The translations under genes were made by a program, and so were the position numbers. A stretch of DNA of 64,000 nt from Oidiodendron maius Zn. Taxonomy: Eukaryota; Ascomycota; Leotiomycetes; Myxotrichaceae. Shown piece after piece: positions 10,950 through 20,506 of the stretch. The stretch is from assembly GCA_000827325.1 (NCBI GenBank), contig KN832885.1, forward strand, positions 558,001 through 622,000. Direction: 5' to 3'. Each line of letters begins with the position of its first letter. Within the stretch, counting starts at the first letter, position 1. The notes under the pieces are model-generated. The model did no database searches. It saw only the letters and a program-made list of their open reading frames with translations, and was not told the DNA's origin.

Positions 10950-11826
10950 CGTTACAAATCCCAAGGAGAAGCGTCACGGAGCTAAGGACTCAGAGCCTAG
11001 TGGCGGCTCTGATATTGAGCTAGAGAGATTAATTGACTAAATTAGGGATAGTCAGTACATAATAAGAAGAAGATTAGAAATTAAGAGCGAATAAAACAGT
11101 GGTAGAAGGGTAGAACGTAGGCTCAGGAATCAATTCAGGTGCTGTGGTGTAGCAGCTGGATAGTATTTTAAGTTACCTTTTAACGTTCTTATATCCAAAT
11201 ACAAGCGGCCTCTAATTCCGGATTGATATATTGGCACCGAGTGCGAGTGAACTTGCACAGTCTGATGACTTTGCAGAAGAGAAAACCCCTTATATAAAAC
11301 TATAGCTGCAGTCGTTCTCATCGAGATTCTGGCTCAGCCGTATTTCCCAGGGCGTTCTTTCGCTTTAGGCAGTTAGGAGCCTTCTAGGCCAATAGCAACC
11401 GAATCATGCACATCGACGCATGCCACGTATGATTGGTAAGATTCTACCATACGAAGTAACTTACCACATTGGGCTGTTACTGAGACATGATGAGAAGGCC
11501 GTTCTTCACACAAGGCTGCCATCCCCAACTTCGACTTGCCACTAGAGACAGATATGTATTAGGAAGGCCGTATAAGGCAAAGGAGTGGCGCAGCAAAGCG
11601 GCTGATTGTAACGAACGGATAGCCCGAGCCGATCCTATCGTATGAACATATAGATGTACTGTACCAGCTAGAAGAATCAAATTTCGCAGTGGATGATGTA
11701 TAATGAAGAACGAAAGGAAGGGGAGGGAATGGGAATATAGTGTACTCTCTCTCTTATTCTTGTTGAACCTTCTGGAACCACGATTTTTGGACATGTCGAT
11801 ATAAACGCGGGCAAGTCTGTACTGTT
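10950..11826. other. 5' flank of HET gene
   Basis: About 880 bp between the HET start and the solo LTR. It is A/T-rich near 11020-11110. No coding frame with family-like sequence was found; the minus-strand frames at 11130-11321 and 11477-11794 look random. It presumably holds the HET promoter. Confidence 0.4.
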
Positions 11827-12101
11827 TGTTGATGGATGCTGACTAAGGTGGCGAAGGGGTCACTGGCATCCGTGTATAGCTTAATTTAGTGGTGATAACA
11901 TGAACTCAGTCCCAGGACGCAAGGGATGAGCATTCCGATATTCGGCGCCGAATATCGGAGGAATCACTGAATGTTCGAATATATAAGGAGGCTATTCAGA
12001 CGCTCTGTAGTTAGTGAGTAGAGTAAAAATATCAGCTGTATTCGATCCTATATGCTTAGTAATTCATTGCTTCAGCCAATCAGAAGAGAGTTCCACCAAC
12101 A
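11827..12101 (+). mobile_element. Solo LTR of an LTR retrotransposon, copy 1
   Basis: A 275-bp unit beginning TGTTG and ending CAACA, flanked by a perfect 5-bp target duplication CTGTT (11822-11826 and 12102-12106). This is the structure left by recombination between the two LTRs of a retrotransposon. A second copy of identical length lies at 23521-23795; the two differ at about 15 positions (about 5%), so the family is fairly young. There are no internal retrotransposon parts in the window, and Copia versus Gypsy cannot be decided. It contains a 26-bp perfect palindrome at 11934-11959. Confidence 0.9.
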
Positions 12102-12172
12102 CTGTTTACCCATATGTACATGTCACGTGTTATGAATTACCTATGATGAAAGTGTGACCCGCCCGTATCTGG

Positions 12173-12408
12173 TAACGTATATGATAGCGGGTGCCTCAGA
12201 CAAGCGAGCGCACCACTTAATTTTGCACCAAAATTCACGATTTTTGAATCGCTATAACTTAATAATTTCGTAATGCTTTTGCACCAAATTAAAATTTTTA
12301 GTTATTAAGGTAAATATCATTACACTATAAAAATATTATATACTAATAGCTTTTAGTTCTTGATATCTAAGGTGTTTGGTCTGAGGCACCCGCTTATCAT
12401 ATACGTTA
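12173..12408. mobile_element. MITE with TA target duplication
   Basis: A 236-bp A/T-rich element with terminal inverted repeats of about 31 bp. The left end reads ACGTATATGATAGCGGGTGC then CTCAGAC; the right end, as reverse complement, reads ACGTATATGATAAGCGGGTG then CCTCAGAC. TA dinucleotides lie at both edges (12173-12174, 12407-12408). The interior is non-coding. Size, TIR and TA duplication fit a mariner-type non-autonomous element. It is inserted just inside the right end of segment A. Confidence 0.85.
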
Positions 12409-12449
12409 AGTTAGTGTGGAAACTGAAGCTAGTTTCGACTCCTACTGTA

Positions 12450-12837
12450 TGCAATATTGGCTGTCAGTACTTCTTTTACTATAGCGGTGGCTATTAATCA
12501 TGCCCTTGGTCACAATTTTACTCCTACTTTGCAGCAGCGAGAGCCGATCCAGACCACGCGGGTTCATGTTATATTCCGCACCCTGCACCAGCTAAGTTGA
12601 TTACGACAGATTCGCAGCTTGGTCTTCTTGGACCCATAAGTGCTAAGTAGCTCGCTTTCTTATAGAATCCCCGAGAAGGTTATGCCTGCTAGTCTGCTTC
12701 TCTAAGCTGCCGAGCCCCAATCCCCCAAAGTGGGGCGCGGCATACACACACACATACACCTAGTCCTTTGATTCTCCGTGGGTTCTTAAAGAGCCGAATT
12801 GCTCGGATTCCGAAACTGACTCCACTACGAAGTGCTT
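12450..12837. other. Intergenic region
   Basis: About 390 bp without recognised gene; includes a short CA run near 12745-12757. It lies between the right end of segment A and the tandem duplication upstream of the reductase gene. Confidence 0.4.
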
Positions 12838-13085
12838 CAATTTTTAATCATGTATGCTGGCTTTGAAATGCATATAAGATCTGTTGCTAATATGACTCAG
12901 TTAGAACGAGTTGATTGGCTAATTCGGGAGCAAGGAATCCCGTGAAGCGCACACTCCAATTTTTAATCATGTACACCAGCTTTGAAATGCTTATAAGATC
13001 TGTCGCAAATACGACTCGGCTAGAGCGAGTTGATTGGCCAATTTGGTCGCAAGGAATCCGTCAAGCGCATAATCCAATTTTGGGC
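12838..13085. repeat. Tandem duplication, about 118-bp unit
   Basis: Copy 1 starts at 12838 (CAATTTTTAATCATGTA), copy 2 at 12957 with the same opening words, and a third partial copy at 13075. Shared words include AGCTTTGAAATGC, TATAAGATCTGT, GAGTTGATTGGC and CAAGGAATCC. The copies differ at perhaps a fifth of positions, so the duplication is not recent. It lies 160-400 bp upstream of the reductase start and may contribute duplicated promoter elements. Confidence 0.85.
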
Positions 13086-13239
13086 CTGTGATCCGAAGTA
13101 ATCGAACTCTATGAAGAGGATTCTATAAAGACGGACGCATCCAGACTTTAAGTTCAGTAAAATGAAGTTCGATAAGCTTAACAAGTTGGTTAGGTATCTT
13201 GAATCCATAGTCAGCAGTTCTCCGGACAAAACATCGAAG

Positions 13240-14285
13240 ATGGCCCCAATTAAGAACGTGATAGTAATTGGTGTAAGTGGAGTCAGAAACCCGCTGCCTT
13301 TGGAGCAATAGTATTAAGCTTTTTACACAATTAGGCCAGTGGAGGCATCGGTGCCTCGGTTTTTAAAGGGATCACGGATTCCTCCAAATTCAACGTCTCC
13401 GTCCTCGCCCGCCAAGAGTCCGAGAATACGTACGCTGCCAATATTAAGGTTTTTAAGTCTGACTATACCGAAGCCAGCCTACTCGAAGCTCTCAAGGGAC
13501 AAGATGCTGTTGTATCTATCCTAGGACCGGCTGGTTTAGGTGAGCAGGTCAAGCTTATTGATGCGGCTGTCAAGACTGGCGTGAAACTGTTCATTCCCAG
13601 CGAGTTTTCCATCAATACACTGAGCGACAAGGCTAGGGAGTTGGTTCCGCTGTTTGAGGGTAAGCTAGATGTTATCGAATATCTAAAGAAGCAAGAGTCG
13701 AAGGGACTTAACTGGACTGCGATATCTGCTGGACCCGCTTTTGCGTATGTAAGTATTCTCAATCTTGCGCGTTCAGTTCACTGCCCGACATCTTTCCAAC
13801 AAACATGCTAACAGAAGTTGGAACAGGGTCTCCAGCTAGGTCTCGCAGGCTTCAACATCCAGACACACGAGGCGCTCATATTTGACGGCGGAAATCGTGT
13901 ATTTTCTAACTCCAACCTGGGCCAAATCGGGAAAGCGGTCGTTGCTGTACTGTCCAAGCCTGAGGCGACAGCTAACGAATTCATATACATTGATTCCTTT
14001 ACCGCAACTCAAAATGAGATCCTGGCAGAGTTGGAGACGGCCACTGGGAAGAAGTGGAACGTCACAAACACGACCTCAGAGGCGGCAACGAAGGAGGGAC
14101 AGGAGTTGCTTGGCAAGGGTGAGATTTTCCCGGGGTTGTTGATGCTATTGAAGACTATTAATCTGGGCGATGGATTTGGATCGAACTTCCCGAAGCAGGC
14201 GACATACGCAAATGCCAAATTAGGCTTGCCTAAGCAATCGTTGAAGGAGTCTGCTGCTGCTGTGGTTGCTGGGGGTTCTATCTAA
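13240..14285 (+). CDS. NmrA-like / isoflavone-reductase-like NAD(P)-binding protein
   Basis: Three exons, 13240-13272, 13335-13748 and 13815-14285, give about 305 residues. Introns are GTAAGT...TTAG and GTAAGT...GCTAACAG; all junctions keep frame. The first intron splits the Rossmann glycine motif: exon 1 encodes MAPIKNVIVIG and exon 2 opens with ASGGIGASVFKGI, giving GxxGxxG. Further NmrA/PCBER-type features are QDAVVSILGPAG, VKLFIPSEFSINT and NWTAISAGPAFAY, where the catalytic lysine region of true isoflavone reductases would lie. Family members either reduce small aromatic or terpenoid substrates with NADPH or act as redox-sensing regulators like NmrA; sequence alone does not choose. The upstream region carries the 118-bp tandem duplication. 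Confidence 0.9.
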
Positions 14286-15096
14286 ATTGGCGTTGCCAGC
14301 ACTGGAGATGAATTTTGAACCGGGCCCAAGATTTCGTTTCTCATTATGGCACAAGAGTTAAATGCAAAATATAAAGAGGATAATGATATACTCATCTAGG
14401 AACTCAAAGACTTCTAGCAACGCCTCCCATACGCAGGCTTCGGTGTACCGTCCATGGACTATGGTGATGTAGACTATTTTACCACGATCTCGCAAGCGAC
14501 TATATGCCCCCATAGTCTAGACCGTGAGAGTATCATCGCTCTTCGTCTCTAAAGGCATGGGAAAGAAGAGGCGGCGTATCAATGAGGAATTATATATGGT
14601 ATGGGAAGACGAGAATGACAACTATCAAGTCCGAGAGTTTACAGAAGAGGAGGTAGCCGAGTGGGCTGAGCTGGAGAAGCTCACTGACGCAGCAGCAAAG
14701 CATAGAATAAGTTCGTTATCAGCTAGTCCTATTTGTGCTGCATGACTCTAAACTAATATCTTGTACAAGTTCTAAACGAACTATCGCTGGTGAGTGGACA
14801 GAAAGAATAGGTCAGACAATCCTCCCTTCACTAGTCCAGAAATTTCCTTGACCTTGAGATCTTATGCCTAGGAACGCCACGATCTCTATCGGAGCAATCG
14901 TGAGCATATTGTACCAGCTTATAGAGCTATTCAATTTCCCCCAATACTTCGTCATTATCCTGTTCCATAATTTCGTCATCTTCAAGAGGGGAGGTATAAT
15001 TTCCGCCACCTTCGAAATGTCTTAGAGATTCTGGTGCCGATTTCCTGTAATAACAAACAAACCGCCGTGGCGTTGCAGCAATATCTTCGTTCTCCT
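14286..15096. other. Intergenic region with a small acidic ORF
   Basis: About 810 bp. One plus-strand frame from ATG 14557 to 14745 (62 codons, MGKKRRRINEELYMVWEDE...) is charged and looks protein-like, but it has no recognisable domain and no partner exon. It could be a gene fragment. Nothing else was recognised. Confidence 0.3.
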
Positions 15097-16859
15097 TCAA
15101 GTAGAGAAGTTTATCAAGAAAGCTATTTGCCTTGAATACTGCTCGGAGGCCCCTAGTTGTGGGTAATAAATGAACTTCTTCCCATGCTTATCTTTGCCTT
15201 CTACTCGGAAAGACAGTCTCTGACATAAATCGACCTCAGTCGCATCGATCGCATAAAGCGATAGATGCCGTGATCCTTCATCTGCTACTTCAATAAAGAG
15301 CGAAACAAATCCGTTACCAATATCCATATGTTTTGGAAGAACCATATGGCAATGACTTATTCCTATCCTCCTCCGTGCCTCGGATGGGTCTAGGTAATAC
15401 AGATAAGACTTCCCACGGAAGCAAGAGCTTTCTAATTTCCAATCGTTAATATGAGTTGTCATTCGTCTTTCTTTCCGACGTATCAGCCTACAATTTTCAG
15501 GTTTCTGGTAGTGTCCTAGAGCTTTGGCCTCTGCCTCATCCCGATATACACTATTTAACCCCTTTTCGTCTTGTTGCTGAATCCGACTATCTCCAAACCT
15601 CACAGAAACACAGTGATCATGTATTTTATCGAGAATAGTTGGGTATAGTTGTGGTGCATCGTCAAACTCGGCGATAGTATTCGAGCTTGCCTCGGGCTGA
15701 GATTCCCGTTCTAAATCTAGATCATCGATATCGGGAGATATTTCGTAATAATCAAGAGGAGCGGATATCATATTGGCAGTATTAGAACTGCTATCTGGTG
15801 TGGTACTGGTTTTATTCGGACGTGACCTCTTGCCAATTGGCGGGGAAAGGCCTTTTTGAGTTGACTCGGATTCGTTGGGACAGGCTCTTTTCAAATTCTT
15901 GGAAAGAGATTCCTGAGTTGTAGTATATCCAGCCCGATAGAATTCCTCTTCGTTAGACGTTGGAGGTGATCGCAGCTCCATGGCTTCTTGAGTCGAAATT
16001 AATCTTTTCTCATAATAATTCGAATCTTGTAGCTCTACCTTGCTTTTGATCAGCTGTTTCGCCTGCGTTCTAATGGCAGCACTAGCATTATCGTATTCTT
16101 TTCGTGTGCGTGAAACGTGTTCTCTCTGTTCCAATAGCACCTTACTTGGAAGACGCCTAGGGCCTCTCGGGAGCACATGTAAGAGAATACACAAGCCCTG
16201 CATTAAAGATCCGGCAATCTCCTCCAACTTCCAGATATCTTCTAGATCACTAAATCCTTTACGACAAAGCCAAGAGTAGAGCGCACTATCGATGTTGTCG
16301 ACTGTCATCTTTGCGGCTCCATCTTTCTCTCTTTGTCGTTGTTTCAATATCATATGTAGAGCAGAAGAGTTTTCAATGAAGTACGCTGTAATACCTCTCG
16401 TATTCGTCACCAGAGAAACAAATTTTATCAGCTCACAGACTTTGGCTGCTTGGAGGTATGGTATTGACCATGTTTTAGCCGGTAATCCAGGTGATTCAAT
16501 GAATAAGCGACTGGCCTTCGAGGTATTTTCAATATATATCTGGTAGCGAAAACTACGTAACTCCAAATCATATTTCTGGCTAATCTTCAGAGTGGTAGTA
16601 TTGTTCTTTTTGCTATAGAACCGCACAATATAACAACCTTCAGGCTACTCGTATTCAGTAGCTCTAAATGCTGGCGCACTTGTATCGCCTCTTCGGCTTC
16701 ACTTCCTTCCAGAATAGATGTAGATATAACTGAGAATGGCTTGAAGTTGTGTGTCCAGACGAGGACATTTCTCGGCATTGAAATTGGCTGCTTGTAATGC
16801 CCATGGGAGATTGCAGAATATACTTTGACCGCTATCACCGGCATTTGTTTCGTAATCAT
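15097..16859 (-). CDS. Hypothetical protein, 575 residues
   Basis: Not recognised. Two exons fit well: 16859-16680 (60 codons from ATG, MITKQMPVIAVKVYS...) and 16644-15097. They are joined by a 35-nt GTGCGC...GAGTAG gap that restores frame; this is short for an intron, so a frameshift is the alternative. The large exon is open for over 500 codons. It has an N-terminal globular part, a charged helical stretch around residues 220-290, a Ser/Lys-rich linker with a basic patch (KRSRPNKTSTTPDSSSN) that could be a nuclear signal, and a conserved-looking C-terminus (SYLYYLDPSEARRRIGISHCH). Long uninterrupted coding argues for a real gene. It is probably accessory, given its island position. No function is proposed. 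Confidence 0.6.
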
Positions 16860-16901
16860 GGTGAGGATCTCCACCAATTGTAGCAGCTATATCCAGCACG
16901 A

Positions 16902-17008
16902 AGCCTATGTTTGCTGAGCACAAAGCCTATGTTCGCTGAGCACAAAGCCTATGTTTGCTGAGCACAAAGCCTATGTTTGCTGAGCACAAGGCCTATGTTT
17001 GCTGAACG
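16902..17008. repeat. 22-bp tandem repeat, nearly five units
   Basis: Units AGCCTATGTTTGCTGAGCAC+AA start at 16902, 16924, 16946 and 16968, with a shortened fifth at 16990. Units 1, 3 and 4 are identical and unit 2 differs by one base. It sits about 45 bp upstream of the start of the 575-residue gene, so it may affect its promoter. The near identity implies recent expansion or active slippage. Confidence 0.92.
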
Positions 17009-17039
17009 TGTCCCATTAAAAAGGGATATCATCATACTA

Positions 17040-17560
17040 GGTTGAATCTGTAGTAGGTGAGATATCGCTCTGGAGTGATGCCTCTACAGCACTAAACAAA
17101 GGCCTGTCCTTGATCGCATCATCTAGGGCTTTGATATAGTCGGCATCAATCCATATAGGTCGTTTGGACTTTGATAGTACTCGCTGTTTCGTCTGTACAC
17201 GAAAGCTGAAGAAAGCTTTGATCTCAACGCATATACCATTGAGCTAACAACACAGAATGCTCTCGACAAGCACGTAACTATCAGGGTCCTCGATTGGATG
17301 ACGACCGTTCCGCATGCGTGGCAGCTGAAAGGTGCGGCTCAGACACACTATCTGTGTCACTCCTTCTTTCGCGGTATGACTTGTGGCGATCAGATGGGTC
17401 ACAAGAGTCTCCTTGCTATTCTTGCCATTTACCCGGCCCGTGATTAGTCTGGAAGCTCTAGTCTCGTTGTCTGCCCTAAATCCTGTCAGCTCAAATGGTT
17501 GGCCGAGATAGAAGGGAATTTCGAGCCGGTATATTGCCTGGCCTTTAAGATAAATGAATT
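17040..17560 (-). pseudogene. Unrecognised coding-like remnant
   Basis: On the minus strand one frame reads sensible protein for more than 100 codons (YRLEIPFYLGQPFELTGFRAD ... GRVNGKNSKETLVTHLIATS). It meets a TAG near 17250 and continues in frame (VEIKAFFSFRVQTKQRVLSK ... SDISPTTDST) to a stop near 17037. There is no ATG at its head and no splice pair that clearly bypasses the stop. It may be an internal piece of a lost gene or an unrecognised exon of a neighbour. Confidence 0.35.
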
Positions 17561-17585
17561 GCTAATGTTTTGAAAGGGACAGGGA

Positions 17586-17952
17586 ATGAGGGCATTTATA
17601 CTCGAGGGCCCTTCTATAACGGCGCACCAGCTTCTTGCTGGCGGATATGACGTTGTCATTGTGACTTACGAGTTCGTGGAGTCCAACTGGAGATCCATGC
17701 AAAACCTTACCTCTGATAAGGAGAGAGGGCAAGGAAGGACTAAAGCCCAAGCGGGTTACCGCAGCCCTTCATAGTAATATGTGGCGACTTCTCAACCTAC
17801 CCATCAAGCGCCTTGTTCTGGACGAGGTCCACAGGATCAAGAACCACAGCGGGCATTGCCACGCTGCCGTGCAGAACCTTTTCTATCATTCAGCCATCCT
17901 AGCCTCTGGAACATTCCTCAACAACAAGTGGCTTGATGTCTATGGCCTCTTA
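17586..17952 (+). pseudogene. SNF2-family helicase fragment
   Basis: The fragment encodes GGYDVVIVTYEFVESNWR, then after two close in-frame stops near 17771-17776 continues in another frame as LPIKRLVLDEVHRIKNHSG (motif II, DExH) and ILASGTFLNNKWLDVYGLL (motif III region). This is about 120 residues of a SNF2/Rad16-type ATPase core; the rest of the helicase is missing. The piece is cut at 17952 by the pogo-like element, and nothing helicase-like resumes on the other side. It is a dead fragment. Confidence 0.8.
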
Positions 17953-19147
17953 TTGACACGGATACCGTAAGGTCGAGAACGAGAGTAACATAAGTCGCGG
18001 CGTAACGGTTCTATGGTGTAACGGTTCCATTTACCGAAGACCTACCCCATCATAATCCAAACCACTCAAAAAGGGTCCATCGCAAAAGCTTAAAAGCTTA
18101 AGAGCACGATATTCGACTAGCTAAGGCTGTACGAGGGGTCCAATCTGACAGATATAAGTCTTCCTACGATGCTGCAAAGCAATTGGGGCTTTCAAAGACG
18201 ACTGTTACGTGACGTGTTAATGGAAGAGAAACGCGCGCCAAAGCACAACAGAAACAACAGAAACAACAGGTATTATCGCTAGCATAAGAGAGTGTTCTTT
18301 TGAAGTGGATTAAACAATTGACTATTATTGGATATTCTCCCGGGCATCAATTGTTAAAGGAAATAGCGGAAGAAGTTCGCTCTACTCGCAGCCGGAATAT
18401 AGACGCCGCGTTACCTTATCATCTCGATCCTTAACCATACCTTCCACTTGGTTAAGACTGGTTTCTACAATTCATCCAACGCCATCCGCATCTCAAAGTT
18501 GCTATTAGACGTTGAATTGAGTCTATACGGATAGATGGGGTTACAAGACTAATGCTTGAAGCTTATGCCATTACACGAGAGAACGTTTACAACATGGACG
18601 AGTCTAGATTTTCGATAGGCACAATGGAGTTGACTCGTATCATTATCGATTCTAAGCTTCGTACGAGATATTAGGCGTATCTTGGCCTGCAAGAATGGAT
18701 TTCATTTGTTGAGTGTATTTGTGCAGATGGCACAATGCTCGAACTTCTAGGGCTATTTGAAGGGAAGAATGTCCTACAAAGTTGGATCCAAAAATAAAGT
18801 AATGGACAAGTGGTACTTCTCGGCAAATACAAAGGCGTGGACGAGTAAGAAGCGTAAGACTCGTATGAAGGGAAAGAGGGTAGTTTTGGAGGTCGTTTCC
18901 AGAATGGTGCGATGCAGTAATTGCGGCTAAGTAGACAAAAGATCGGGCAGCTAAGAAGAGGAAAAAAAAGGTACGGCTATTGTACACAAGACTGAGAGTG
19001 AGGAGGAAGTTAAAGAAGATGATGATACTAAGGACTGTATTGTAGTTGGTATGAAAATTTGAAGCTTTGGTTGGGTAGTCGGTAAATAGAACCCTTACAC
19101 CACGACTTACGTTACTCTCGTACTCGACCTTACGGTATCCGTGTCAA
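17953..19147 (+). mobile_element. Decayed pogo/Fot1-type DNA transposon
   Basis: Terminal inverted repeats of about 60 bp (TTGACACGGATACCGTAAGG then TCGAG) lie at 17953 and, inverted, ending at 19147, with TA duplications at 17951-17952 and 19148-19149. Inside, the plus strand keeps pieces of a pogo-family transposase. These are an N-terminal HTH (SSYDAAKQLGLSKTTVT near 18160-18210) and a DDE-domain piece (VYNMDESRFSIGTMESTR near 18585-18640; the D of NMDE is a catalytic residue). Several in-frame stops (for example TGA after KTTVT near 18210 and TAG near 18674) interrupt it. The total length of 1195 bp is well below the roughly 1.8-2 kb of intact Fot1-like elements, so it is internally deleted and non-autonomous. 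Confidence 0.88.
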
Positions 19148-19326
19148 TAATATGCGATATTTTCGACCTATAGGTAAAAATCTCTATTAATACCTACATA
19201 GGTATATTATATCATTTAAGCCTTTTCGCCTGGACGGTTCCCGCACCTGACCTGTATTCTTTATCGGCACGTGAGGGATTTTCGCTTGTCACGTTATAAT
19301 GTAAAATAAGCAACTAGCAATCAACA
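19148..19326. other. 5' flank of tRNA gene
   Basis: Short A/T-rich spacer. The run ATAAGCAACTAGCAATCAAC just before the tRNA gene has the CAA words often found at fungal RNA polymerase III start sites. Confidence 0.4.
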
Positions 19327-19453
19327 GGTCGACTGGCCCAATGGGTAAGCGGCACTCTCTCAGTGCAACGAATTGAACTAACAGTTGTACAGCAAGGCGT
19401 TTGACTACGATTACGTGATCAAAAGATTGCAGGTTCGATCCCTGCGTCGATCA
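19327..19453 (+). tRNA. tRNA-Arg(ACG) with anticodon-loop intron and a 48-nt GT...AG insertion in the D-loop
   Basis: The acceptor strands GGTCGAC (19327-19333) and GTCGATC (19446-19452) pair along 7 positions, one of them G-U. The D-stem is GCC/GGC. The anticodon stem TTTGA/TCAAA encloses C-T-ACG-A plus a canonical intron of about 7 nt (19411-19417) before A38. The variable loop is AGATT and the T-arm is GCAGG-TTCGATC-CCTGC. Box A (TGGCCCAATGG) and box B (GGTTCGATCCC) are intact, and a long T-run follows at about 19460. The D-loop is interrupted after its GG by 19345-19392. This insert starts GTAAGC, has CTAAC 11 nt before its end and ends ACAG; removing it leaves a normal D-loop AATGGCAA. 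The mature length would be 72 nt. The alternative is an insertionally dead tRNA copy, but no arm has decayed. Confidence 0.85.
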
Positions 19454-20010
19454 AAATTCTTTTTTTTTTCTTCTTCTCAATTTCTTTTTGTTGTGTCTTA
19501 TAATAACTCGCTTAATCGCCGCCTTCGTCGCGGTCGCGGGTCGAGTTCGCTCCTAGTCGGTAAAAGAGTAGATCGTTACCCTCCATTGTGTGACAACGCA
19601 AGTCGAGGGATGGATTACGGGCGCGTGGGCTCGGGAAGATTTCGCTACCTCGACCCCTCTTGATCACCATAGTTAAGGTTCCATCTATGTTCCTACAAGT
19701 AGCAATTTCACTTCTATTTCGTAACCAGACTCGACTCTAAGAGCCTAGCAGATGTTCATCACTGATTCGCCTTGTCATATCCCAACAAACACTCTGCACT
19801 TTGACTTTATTCGTCACGTCTTGACTTTAATCCAATTTCGTTACGTCTTCTATCCTTCAGCTCCCAAATGATTGGACTATCTAGTAGGGATGAGGCAGTT
19901 CCCTTTTCTATGTGAAGGGAAGACCTACAAAAGCCGGTCCACATGTTTCGCTGATTGTATTGTCTGTAATATCCTAGTCATCCTTGAATTCGGATATAGT
20001 AGGTTATCTA
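19454..20010. other. Intergenic region 3' of tRNA
   Basis: Contains the Pol III terminator T-run (about 19458-19469) and then unrecognised sequence up to the left end of segment B. Confidence 0.4.
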
Positions 20011-20506
20011 CAGTAACATTCGAAACCAGCTTCAGTCTAAACTCTATAACGTTATGTTTTTTTTTTAGCCGAGAATTGTCGTTATACTAGTTCCGATACA
20101 GTACACAGAGGTTCGGCCTTTCCTACAAATCGTAGTTCTAGAAGCTTCGACAATAGTAACGAAGAGTACACTGTGTTCCTAATCGAATCTCTCTCTGCAT
20201 TTCTTCATTATATGTCTTCGTACATGATATTTGTTTCTTCTAGCTGGTACTACTAATCTTATGCTCAGCACGTCCTCATATGGCAGGATCGGCTCGGGCT
20301 GTCCATTCGTTACAACAAACCGCAAGCTCGGCGCCACTCGTTTGCCTCAAAGAAATATTCTGTCTTTAGTGGTAAGTTAAGTCAAAGTTGGGGGTGACTG
20401 CCTTCCTTGAAACGGCCTGCTTATCATGCGTCGGTTCAGCTACTGACACAACGACGTCCGCGGGCGGACCTCCCGGCTCGATTCGGCTTAGGACATAGAT
20501 GGCTTA

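Larger units (their letters stand above)
8004..12447. mobile_element. TIR-bounded segment A carrying a HET-domain gene
   Basis: The left end reads CAGTAGGGGTCGAAACC then AGCTTCAGTTTCTAC (8004-8035). The right end, read as reverse complement from 12447, is CAGTAGGAGTCGAAACT then AGCTTCAGTTTCCAC. Both are preceded outside by TA (8002-8003 and 12448-12449). CAGT ends plus a TA target duplication are the hallmark of Tc1/mariner-type elements. The 4444-bp interior carries the HET gene 8769-10949, a solo LTR and a MITE; no transposase was seen. The alternative is two separate, truncated mariner-type ends lying by chance on either side of the HET gene. A second segment with the same arrangement exists at 20011-23938. 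Confidence 0.45.

Noticed and set aside
10950-10964. Start of the HET gene at 10964
   Set aside because: The codon there is TTG; the first ATG in frame is at 10949.
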